In this document: piece after piece, positions 18,476-25,916 of the stretch | How positions within the stretch are numbered: position 1 is the first letter of the stretch | How the letters are laid out: each line of letters begins with the position of its first letter | Source: an uncultured bacterium | Lineage (GTDB): Bacteria > Myxococcota_A > Bradymonadia > UBA7976 > VGTA01 | NCBI GenBank assembly: GCA_943788935.1 | Contig: CALSSE010000012.1 | Coordinates: 1 to 64,000 of the forward strand | DNA length: 64,000 bases | Direction of reading: 5' to 3' | Made by a program: the position numbers and the translations under genes | The notes under the pieces: generated by a model | What the model was told of the DNA's origin: nothing | What the model saw: only the letters and a program-made list of their open reading frames with translations | Databases searched by the model: none

Positions 18476-20194
18476 ATGTCTGATCTCACTCATATAGATG
18501 AGCAGGGGGCGGCTCGAATGGTAGCGGTTGATCAAAAAGAGTCGACTCGTAGACGGGCGATCGCTAGAGGGAGGCTCTGTGTTTCTCCTACAACACTAAA
18601 GGTTATTCAAGAGGGTAGGGTGCCTAAGGGTGATGTGTTAGCGGTGGCGAGAGTCGCGGGCATTATGGCCGCCAAAGAGACATCTCGTCTCATTCCACTG
18701 TGTCATCCGATTACACTGACGGGGATCAGTATTAACTTCAAGCTAGAGCCTACACAAAAACTGATTAGCGTTGAAGCTTGTGTAGACGCCTTTGATCGTA
18801 CCGGTGTAGAGATGGAGGCGCTGACTGCGGTCAGCGTTGCTACTCTAACCCTCTATGATATGCTCAAGGCGATTGATAACGAGATGGTGATTGAGCAGGT
18901 GCAGGTTACTCATAAAAGCGGTGGTAAGAGAGACTTTACTCTCGATCAGCCACGCACAGCGGCTTTGATCACTCGAGAAGATCGATCCTCGGTGTCAGAA
19001 CAGGTGAGACTCGACTCTATCCAAGAAGCTCCCGAGAGCTCATCGATCACCGATGCCCCCTCAAGTTCGTCAGGTTTAGCCCACTCGATCAGGGTTGTTC
19101 CTAAATCACCGAGAGAGAGTATAAAAGATACAGGTCCCACCGACTCTAGACATGATGACGATCAAGTGATGACGAGCTGTGATCGACCGATCGTCAAGTT
19201 ATTGACACCGATTGAACCAATTAGCGCGATGAATCAGACTTCTCCTAGTACCGCAGATCATAGCGACAGTGAGAATGAAGAGGTATCAGAGGGGTCGATG
19301 TGGGAAGAGTCTATGCTCGCCAATGTCAATGACCATGATCTTGAGCTCTATCAGTCGGTCTCAGATATCGCGAGACAGCAATCATTATTAGTACGAGAGG
19401 TCTCACTCTCTTATCCTCCGCTGACCTCGTTTATTATTAAGCGCCCTGTTGAGTGTGCGTATTTATTAGGATATCTCTCGCCTGCTTTTACGAAGCGCTC
19501 TAGGGCTTTTATTTTAGAGACTAACACTGATGAAGATGAAGCACAGATTCCACAGATTAAGGCTCTTTTATTTATTTATTCCGGGCTGACGGTGCCTACG
19601 GTGTGGACATATGGAAGTGAGGAGGATATCGAAGCGATCCTATTCGCTGTGCATGAGGATCTCCCCCGTCGCATATATTTAAATGTCGAAGATCATCATT
19701 ATCATGTGGTCAGGGGCTATTATCGGACTCGAGGCAAACGTGAAATCTTACGAATGGGTCTCCAACGTAGTCGCTATACTCCGGTAGGAGATTCTCTAGG
19801 TGTGGTCAGCTTAGGACACCCAGACACGGGAGGGATTATGTCGCTTTTCCAACGATATTATGCCGATAATCTCTTTGAGCCTGCTCAGCTTGAATCTGGT
19901 CTATATTGTGGCATTAAAGACGACTCAGGTAAGCTCCTAAGCGTAGCGGGTATTCATCTGTTAAACCCTGATTATCGGGTCGCTGCGATCGGTAATATTG
20001 TCACTGACCCTGACTGCCGAGGGAGGGGGTATGCGACTAAATGCGTCCGTCATATCCTAGATCAGCTCTTTGAGTTCGTTGACTCAGTCGCGCTCAACGT
20101 AAACGAAGATAATGCGCCAGCGATTTATTGCTATCAGAAGTTTGGTTTTCAGACCACTGAGCGCATTATTGAGGCTCAAGCTCGTTTGAGATGA
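18476..20194 (+). CDS. MoaC (cyclic pyranopterin monophosphate synthase) fused to a GNAT acetyltransferase
   Basis: I choose ATG 18476, with AGAGGA nine bases upstream, over GTG 18458. Residues 1 to about 155 are a complete MoaC: LIPLCHPITLTGI, DAFDRTGVEMEALTAVSVA and YDMLKAID, the last holding the conserved Asp and Lys of the active site. MoaC makes cyclic pyranopterin monophosphate in molybdenum-cofactor synthesis. A linker of about 120 residues rich in Ser, Asp and Pro follows. The C-terminal 270 or so residues end in a GNAT acetyltransferase domain with the acetyl-CoA loop RGRGYAT at residues 515-521 and a final NxxAIxxYxKFGF-type motif. The frame is continuous. MoaC-GNAT fusion is not a standard arrangement; MoaC is usually alone or fused to MoaB or MogA. 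moeA lies 24 kb away. Confidence 0.9.
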   Translation: MSDLTHIDEQGAARMVAVDQKESTRRRAIARGRLCVSPTTLKVIQEGRVPKGDVLAVARVAGIMAAKETSRLIPLCHPITLTGISINFKLEPTQKLISVEACVDAFDRTGVEMEALTAVSVATLTLYDMLKAIDNEMVIEQVQVTHKSGGKRDFTLDQPRTAALITREDRSSVSEQVRLDSIQEAPESSSITDAPSSSSGLAHSIRVVPKSPRESIKDTGPTDSRHDDDQVMTSCDRPIVKLLTPIEPISAMNQTSPSTADHSDSENEEVSEGSMWEESMLANVNDHDLELYQSVSDIARQQSLLVREVSLSYPPLTSFIIKRPVECAYLLGYLSPAFTKRSRAFILETNTDEDEAQIPQIKALLFIYSGLTVPTVWTYGSEEDIEAILFAVHEDLPRRIYLNVEDHHYHVVRGYYRTRGKREILRMGLQRSRYTPVGDSLGVVSLGHPDTGGIMSLFQRYYADNLFEPAQLESGLYCGIKDDSGKLLSVAGIHLLNPDYRVAAIGNIVTDPDCRGRGYATKCVRHILDQLFEFVDSVALNVNEDNAPAIYCYQKFGFQTTERIIEAQARLR

Positions 20195-20200
20195 TCATAT

Positions 20201-21763
20201 TCACCTCGTAGATGCCGCTCTAATAGGGATCCATATCCCCCGTGTCGCAGAGAGCAATACATAAGCATATTGACCTGAAGTAGAGTTCATCGCTTCTATT
20301 TGGGGAGCAGTGGCGTCGAACCAAGTATAAGAGGTGAGTCCGGGCTCAAAAACCGGGGTAGGAGTGGCCTGAGTGAGCTGGGCCAACTTGAGCGCTGAGG
20401 CGCTAGGCCTCCAGAGTAAAACATGATCAAACCATCCTATCGAAGGAATCTCTAAGGCTTTAGGAGGTAGTGGCTTCGTGGAGGTGAGGGCTATATATGA
20501 ACGCTCTCCTTGAGTGGCGAGGAGAGCGTGACTAAGAACGGTGAATTCTTTACAATCTCCAACTTTATTCTGTAAGAAGTCGACGATGGAGAGGGGTTTA
20601 TAAGGACGATAGGGTCTTGGAGTATAGACGAAATAACGTTGAACCCATCGATGGAGCTCTTCAATAGACCTGGGAGTCAAGAAATAGCTAAATAGTGTGT
20701 CTTCTAGACGTTGGCTAACCGCTCTTGAATAGCTCTCGAGTGAGGGGGAGAAGCTGTTCCAGAGCCATTGGTGAAGCGTAGCCCAAGACGAGGTTGTCGT
20801 TAAGTAGATCTCTCCGCCTTCGCCAGTGATAGAAGAAGTTCTGAGCCACTCGCTTTGGTTCGCATAGCTAGAGGAGGTCTCACGAGAAGGAGAAGCGCCA
20901 AATCTAGAGAGGTGGGCTCCATTCGGTGTAACAAGGGTAAGGATATACCTTAATATAGGAGCGCTGAACCATAAGGGGTGATGGAGAGCCCAACCTCCTC
21001 TCTCAATGGTGGGGGCTTGACGCTCAAGCTCCAAATGAATGACTTGACCGACTCGGGGTGTGGGGAGCTCAGCAAGTGGTGTTAAGCGAGAGAGAGCTAA
21101 GCGTTTATATGTCGCTCCGCTCATACCCCACTCAGAAATAGAGGCCTGATGAGCGATCGCTGCTGACCAGTGGGCTAACGGAGGAGGAGTCCCATGAGTA
21201 GATAATACGCTACGATGAGAGGTATGTTGTGGAGAAGAGACATCGGGGGGAAGACGGAGGAGACTGACCGAGAGAGTCCACCTCCCCTGGCGGAAAGATC
21301 TATGCAGTGGTGTGAGATGGGATTGAGATTGAGATGCGACTTTAAGCGTAGGCTTAATCTCTTCATGAGCATCCAATATGAGCCACTCTCGATTGAGGAG
21401 TCTAGGTCTCCGTTGTGACGAAGCACGAGTGAGTAATAAAGAGCATTGAGCGATCTCATTATGAGATATGCCTACGCTCTCCCGCCTCGATGAATGATCC
21501 ATATATTTATTATCGAGGAGGGGCTGGAGACAGCGAATCCATTGTCCATCAATGCGCACAGAGTTAGAAGCGCTCTCAGTAAGCTGATTGAGGTCGAGGT
21601 GTTGCCGGTTGAGCAATGCGATGTCAGTGATTGGAGTGTTGCTTGGTGATGTTGAACCACAGCCCGATATAGGATTTATCAGGAAGAGGAGGGGGCTGAG
21701 GATGAATAAGACCCTTGAGCTCTTTATATGGTGAGCGGTAGGGAGTTTTGATGAGAGTATCAA
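20201..21763 (-). CDS. Transglutaminase-like lipoprotein
   Basis: This 520-residue protein begins with a lipoprotein signal (lipobox ISGC near residue 35). The C-terminal part has the transglutaminase-like fold with a plausible catalytic triad: Cys404 in VGDCKEF, His447 in WFDHVLLW and Asp483 in WFDATAP. Such domains act as cysteine proteases, amidases or crosslinkers. The N-terminal 350 residues are beta-rich and unrecognised, as in DUF3857-type transglutaminase proteins. It is last in a tight minus-strand operon: its ATG overlaps the stop of the BNR protein gene, which in turn abuts a Ser/Thr kinase gene. Confidence 0.8.
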   Translation of the reverse strand: MILSSKLPTAHHIKSSRVLFILSPLLFLINPISGCGSTSPSNTPITDIALLNRQHLDLNQLTESASNSVRIDGQWIRCLQPLLDNKYMDHSSRRESVGISHNEIAQCSLLLTRASSQRRPRLLNREWLILDAHEEIKPTLKVASQSQSHLTPLHRSFRQGRWTLSVSLLRLPPDVSSPQHTSHRSVLSTHGTPPPLAHWSAAIAHQASISEWGMSGATYKRLALSRLTPLAELPTPRVGQVIHLELERQAPTIERGGWALHHPLWFSAPILRYILTLVTPNGAHLSRFGASPSRETSSSYANQSEWLRTSSITGEGGEIYLTTTSSWATLHQWLWNSFSPSLESYSRAVSQRLEDTLFSYFLTPRSIEELHRWVQRYFVYTPRPYRPYKPLSIVDFLQNKVGDCKEFTVLSHALLATQGERSYIALTSTKPLPPKALEIPSIGWFDHVLLWRPSASALKLAQLTQATPTPVFEPGLTSYTWFDATAPQIEAMNSTSGQYAYVLLSATRGIWIPIRAASTR

Positions 21764-23205
21764 TGGTCTAACCGACGAGAGAGGCTCTGTTCTGCACGAC
21801 TAACGGAGATCTTACGCCTTATGATTAATACACAGAATAGGAGGAGAGCCGATGGTAAAGAGAGCGGCGGATGATGATCTTGAAGGCATCCTCCTCCTTC
21901 TTGTGGAGAGTGGTCTGACTCTCGTTGCTGAGAAGTGCTCTCCTCATTTATGTCTCGTTCATTATAGGGGTCTTGGGTGTCATCAATAGGAGGTGTGATT
22001 AAAGCGTCTCTACCGCTTGGATCACAGCCGGCGCTGAGACAACGATTCTGGCAGGCGAGTAGACTTGCGCTTTGTGGAGAGCATCCCCAGTCTCCTGCAG
22101 CGGCTTCGCTATACTCGGTCATGACCGTTCGCCACTCTAAAGTCTGAGAGTCGACGAGCATTGGAGGGATATCAGTATACCCCATGATCCAGTCAGTAGG
22201 AGATGAGCGACCACACCCCCAAAGTCGACTCGTGATGAGTGGATCAGGCCTGAGACAAGCGACAAACTGATCACTATAATGATTCCAACCTCTGCTCCAA
22301 GCGAGGGTCTCATTACCCCTCTCAGCGTCTTCGAGTCGATAATGGAAGAGACCTTCAAAAGGAGTACTGATCCAGAGGTCAGACTCAGTCACTAAGAGCT
22401 CTTCATAGCTGTCTTCTGCTTGATGAATGGTTCTCCAAGTTTGACCTCGATCGAGCGAGATCACTAATGAGGCGACCGGAAAGCGGTTGATCGCCACAAA
22501 TAAAGTGAGCTGCTCTCCTATGTAAGAGACGTTGAGGAGTCGAGCCTCATAAGAGGAGGCTTCTAAGCTATATCCCCTAGTATCGAGGCTCTCAAAACTT
22601 TGGCCCCCATCACGACTGACGCTCAAGCCTTGGGCATGATTGATCCATAATTCTGAGGGGAGGCGTGGATTTCTAATGAGTGAATAGATTGAACCTTCGA
22701 TGGTCAATGGAGACCTCTCCCAGCTTAAACCTCTATCTACACTCGTCCATATTCCATTATCTTGCCCGATGGAGTCAGTATAGATCGCCTGTCGACGGTC
22801 ATCGTCAGGATTGATTGATAATGAGCCTAAGGCGAAGTCATTCATCGGTGATTCGATCCGTTGAAAGCTACATCCCGCATCCTCACTACGATAGAGGCCG
22901 CTCTTGGCGATGGCGATAAAGGTAGTAGGGTCTAAGATAGTGAGGTCATCAACGCCTAGGGTGGGGTCAACGGCGTCATCACACAGCCATGACCATGCCT
23001 TCGAGTCGCTCAGCGCTGTAGAGTCTCCCCTAAAGATGCCTAAAGTATCGATGACCCAAAGCGGATCAGCGTCTTGAGAGGGGGGGATTACTTTAAGAAC
23101 TCGAGGCGTCCCACCATGAGCCCATAATCGCTCTGCTGAGCTGAGTGAAGTGACGATATAGAGGTAGAGTGACAGTCGCCATAGGAAATGTCTCTTAATG
23201 AACAT
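21760..23205 (-). CDS. Secreted BNR-repeat beta-propeller protein with sorting tail
   Basis: This 481-residue protein has a signal peptide, then repeated SxDxGxxW motifs of the BNR/sialidase or Ycf48-like propeller kind (SEDAGCSF, SVDRGLSWER, SRDGGQSF, SLDRGQTWR). After a Cys-containing linker comes a tail with GGGC, a hydrophobic stretch and IIRRK, matching the MYXO-CTERM pattern, though about 18 more residues follow the Arg pair. It is probably surface displayed. Start and stop overlap both neighbours: kinase gene upstream (TAATG) and transglutaminase gene downstream (ATGA). The three are almost certainly one transcript. Confidence 0.82.
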   Translation of the reverse strand: MFIKRHFLWRLSLYLYIVTSLSSAERLWAHGGTPRVLKVIPPSQDADPLWVIDTLGIFRGDSTALSDSKAWSWLCDDAVDPTLGVDDLTILDPTTFIAIAKSGLYRSEDAGCSFQRIESPMNDFALGSLSINPDDDRRQAIYTDSIGQDNGIWTSVDRGLSWERSPLTIEGSIYSLIRNPRLPSELWINHAQGLSVSRDGGQSFESLDTRGYSLEASSYEARLLNVSYIGEQLTLFVAINRFPVASLVISLDRGQTWRTIHQAEDSYEELLVTESDLWISTPFEGLFHYRLEDAERGNETLAWSRGWNHYSDQFVACLRPDPLITSRLWGCGRSSPTDWIMGYTDIPPMLVDSQTLEWRTVMTEYSEAAAGDWGCSPQSASLLACQNRCLSAGCDPSGRDALITPPIDDTQDPYNERDINEESTSQQRESDHSPQEGGGCLQDHHPPLSLPSALLLFCVLIIRRKISVSRAEQSLSRRLDH

Positions 23206-24761
23206 TAACGATTCCCCTCTATTGTTGGAGTCGCCGACGAAGGATACACAAAGGGTGACGTAGAGCGCTTAGACTTAGATCTTGAGTGAGCAGATCTCTT
23301 AGGTGTAGTGCTCTTCTTCTTTATTTGAGTCTTAGTCTGAGTCTGAGTCTGAGTCTGAGTCCGAGTCTGAGTCTGAGTCTGAGTCTGAGTCTGAGTCTGA
23401 GTAGACCCCGTCTTCTTGCTCTCGTTGGGGAGGGATGGCACTGGAGGGAGGGGAGAGTGATGTGGTTTAGAGTGGTTCATCCCCGCGCCTTTGGTATTGC
23501 CTTTATCAATGAGCAGATCGCTCTCTGGCGGGTCTCTCTGTCCGAGTCGAATGACTTTAGGAGAGTTCTCTGAGTCATCTATACCGACAAAATATTTGAA
23601 GATGAATAGGAGGAGTACGCCAGTAAGAAAAGCGCTGATCATTAAGGGGTATGACCTCGGTAATGTTGTAGATAAAGCATTGGTCGGGGTGTCGCCAAGA
23701 TCGATATTATGTTCAGCTTGAGGAGGAGAATGGTCAAGGGGTGAGGGCTGGGGAATCTCATACTCATAGCTCTCGGTCGGTGGATGAGAGAGAGCTTCTA
23801 GTAAATCAGTTCGAGCGTGATCAGCGTCTTGGTATCGCTCGGAAACCTCAGAAGCTAGTAGCTTTAAACAAATCCTCTCTAGAGACCGAGAGACGACGCC
23901 GCTAAGCCCTGAAGCGCGCTCCTCAAGCATTCTACAGATAATCACAGCAGGCGGTGCTACTTCTCCTGGGAAGCGCTCGAAAGGACGTCGTCCAATGAGT
24001 AAGCGATAGAGCAGTACTCCCACAGAGTAAAGGTCGCTACGTGGATCATGATTTGAGCCTCGATAGCGCTCAGGCGCAATATAGTGATGAGTCCCGATGA
24101 TACACCCTTCTCTCGTCGTTTGCGCTTGGTCTTCGAGTCTCTCTACCGCTCTAGCGATCCCGAAGTCACAGAGTTTTACCCGCTGTGAATCTCTATCATA
24201 AAGGATGTTCGCTTCTTTAATATCTCTATGTACGACGCCGATTTCATGGGCAGCGCTTAATGCATCGAGTACCTGACATATGACGAGAACAGCGTGCTCC
24301 ACTGTGGGCAATACGCCTTCTAGGAGGTAGTCTTTCAGTGAACCATCTCCAAAACGCTCCATCACTAGAAACGGGAGAGAGAAGTCTGAGTCATTAAAAG
24401 CATAAACTTGGATGATATGAGGATGTTGTAACTTAGCGATGAGCCGACCTTCATCCTTGAATCTCTTTGCAGCCTGTCCCTCCATCCCTTGAGTCAGAAA
24501 CTTGATCGCGACCGCTCGATCAAGACTCAAGTCAATACCACCATAGACAGCACCATAGCCCCCGCTGCCTAAAACCTGACCCACTTGGTATCGGCCTGGC
24601 AATTCAAGACCAGAATAAACAGTATTCAAGGGACTATATGGTCTTGGTGAATCGACGAGGGTGTGTTCCTCCGCATTAGAGAGTGGAGAACTCAGTTCGG
24701 GGGGAATGGGCTCTCTGTTTAGAGCTGACACTCCCACTCGATTAGTGATCGATTCAGACAC
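23205..24761 (-). CDS. Transmembrane Ser/Thr protein kinase
   Basis: A Hanks-type kinase domain spans about residues 55-320 with all key motifs: GSGGYGAVYGG loop, the AIKFL lysine, HRDIKEANI catalytic loop, CDFGIAR and IAPERYRGS. It should be active. One membrane helix follows (LMISAFLTGVLLLFIFKYF, about 375-393). The extracytoplasmic part is short and low in complexity: Gln-Thr dipeptides from a hexanucleotide repeat, then a Lys/Ser-rich end. No sensor domain is visible. It is the first gene of the operon with the BNR and transglutaminase proteins, so it may regulate or respond to them (inference). Confidence 0.93.
   Translation of the reverse strand: MSESITNRVGVSALNREPIPPELSSPLSNAEEHTLVDSPRPYSPLNTVYSGLELPGRYQVGQVLGSGGYGAVYGGIDLSLDRAVAIKFLTQGMEGQAAKRFKDEGRLIAKLQHPHIIQVYAFNDSDFSLPFLVMERFGDGSLKDYLLEGVLPTVEHAVLVICQVLDALSAAHEIGVVHRDIKEANILYDRDSQRVKLCDFGIARAVERLEDQAQTTREGCIIGTHHYIAPERYRGSNHDPRSDLYSVGVLLYRLLIGRRPFERFPGEVAPPAVIICRMLEERASGLSGVVSRSLERICLKLLASEVSERYQDADHARTDLLEALSHPPTESYEYEIPQPSPLDHSPPQAEHNIDLGDTPTNALSTTLPRSYPLMISAFLTGVLLLFIFKYFVGIDDSENSPKVIRLGQRDPPESDLLIDKGNTKGAGMNHSKPHHSPLPPVPSLPNESKKTGSTQTQTQTQTQTQTRTQTQTQTQTKTQIKKKSTTPKRSAHSRSKSKRSTSPFVYPSSATPTIEGNR
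23333..23402 (-). repeat. Hexanucleotide repeat encoding poly(Gln-Thr) in the kinase gene
   Basis: CAGACT units repeat about eleven times on the coding strand, with one CAG to CGG change giving Arg. The repeat is in frame and codes for the extracytoplasmic tail of the kinase. Confidence 0.95.
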
Positions 24762-24848
24762 GACTTACTCTACTCAAATATAAAATTAAAATATTTTAGC
24801 GTAAATACTTGGTTGTGTATAGCGGTAAACCATGGCTCTTTAGATCAC

Positions 24849-25916
24849 CTAGTCTCTGAGAAGTTCCGAAAAATCACTGAGTTCGATGGAGACAGTTCTC
24901 CCATCAGAGGACTCGAAGTGAAGGGGAGCTCCCTTCACGATCTCTAGGGGAACGATCAGCCCTAGCCACCTAGGGGGTGAGTCAACCTCAAATAAGTAAG
25001 GGGGAGCGGTGGATCGTATTTCATGATTCTCTTGATTACCCGAATACTCATCAGTACTAGAGGCCCAGACGGTGACAGATTTAGCCTCTCCCCGAGGATA
25101 ATAGTACACTCTCGAGAGTGACAATTGGGTCTGACTTCTATTGTGTAGCTTCACTCGCAGAAACGCGCGCTGTTGGGCGCGAATGACTCTCTCTATGGTA
25201 AGATATATAAAGTGTTGTTGAGCACGAACAGGAGTGTGATCACTGACTTTGAAGTCCTCAGCGCTGAGCAGACGAGTAAACGCTTGATCTACTGTTTTTT
25301 TACGCCAACTCCTCACTCTGTTTTGAAGGTGTGGCGCCTCCTCCTTTGATGAGGAGGGATTGGAGAGTTGGTGGGGGATATCACCGTGGCTCAGATACTT
25401 ATTTAAGAGGTCTATTGAAGCGGACTCTATTCGCTGCTGTGATCGTTGAGCCTGTACTCTGATCAGCTCAATCGGAGTCAGAGGTTCTCTGAGCTCAGGT
25501 ATCGGTAAGACATCTAAGGCGCAGATAAAGGTTTGACCACTAGTGAGCTCTACTGTGAGACTCACGCTAGAGACTCCTCGGGCCTTCAATGCCGTTGGAT
25601 CAAGCCTCTGAGGGTTAACCACGACCATGCGACCGCTGATGAAGACCTCTAAGAGATGGTCTCTACTAGGAATCGCGACTCTGATCTCTTCGGGGAGCTG
25701 TATAATGAGGCGACGACCCTGATAGAGGGCCACCGGCTGGGGACAAGATCCTCCCTTTTGATCGATCATTAACTCAAGTTGCCGTGGCGGGATAGCGAGC
25801 GCCTGTTGATGAGGTAATATGGCGCAGATGAAGCCCCAAACGATGAGTAGAGAGGTAAAGTTAATGGATTTATGGGACAGTAATGTTTTTGGCACAACGG
25901 AAGCCGATGTCATCAC
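24849..25916 (-). CDS. Secreted protein of unknown function downstream of the pseudokinase-FGE gene
   Basis: This 355-residue protein has a signal sequence (hydrophobic core FTSLLIVWGFICAIL, likely cleavage near QALA). The mature part is beta-rich at both ends with a helical, charged middle (about residues 145-215). The layout recalls myxobacterial secreted DUF2381-like or VirB9/TraK-like proteins, but I cannot assign a family. The start overlaps the end of the upstream FGE gene by 47 bp in another frame, which implies translational coupling. It is followed by an 87-bp gap before the kinase gene on the same strand. Confidence 0.7.
   Translation of the reverse strand: MMTSASVVPKTLLSHKSINFTSLLIVWGFICAILPHQQALAIPPRQLELMIDQKGGSCPQPVALYQGRRLIIQLPEEIRVAIPSRDHLLEVFISGRMVVVNPQRLDPTALKARGVSSVSLTVELTSGQTFICALDVLPIPELREPLTPIELIRVQAQRSQQRIESASIDLLNKYLSHGDIPHQLSNPSSSKEEAPHLQNRVRSWRKKTVDQAFTRLLSAEDFKVSDHTPVRAQQHFIYLTIERVIRAQQRAFLRVKLHNRSQTQLSLSRVYYYPRGEAKSVTVWASSTDEYSGNQENHEIRSTAPPYLFEVDSPPRWLGLIVPLEIVKGAPLHFESSDGRTVSIELSDFSELLRD

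Noticed and set aside
23286..23573. Plus-strand frame rich in Leu-Ser repeats
   Set aside because: It is the complement of the kinase Gln-Thr hexanucleotide repeat.
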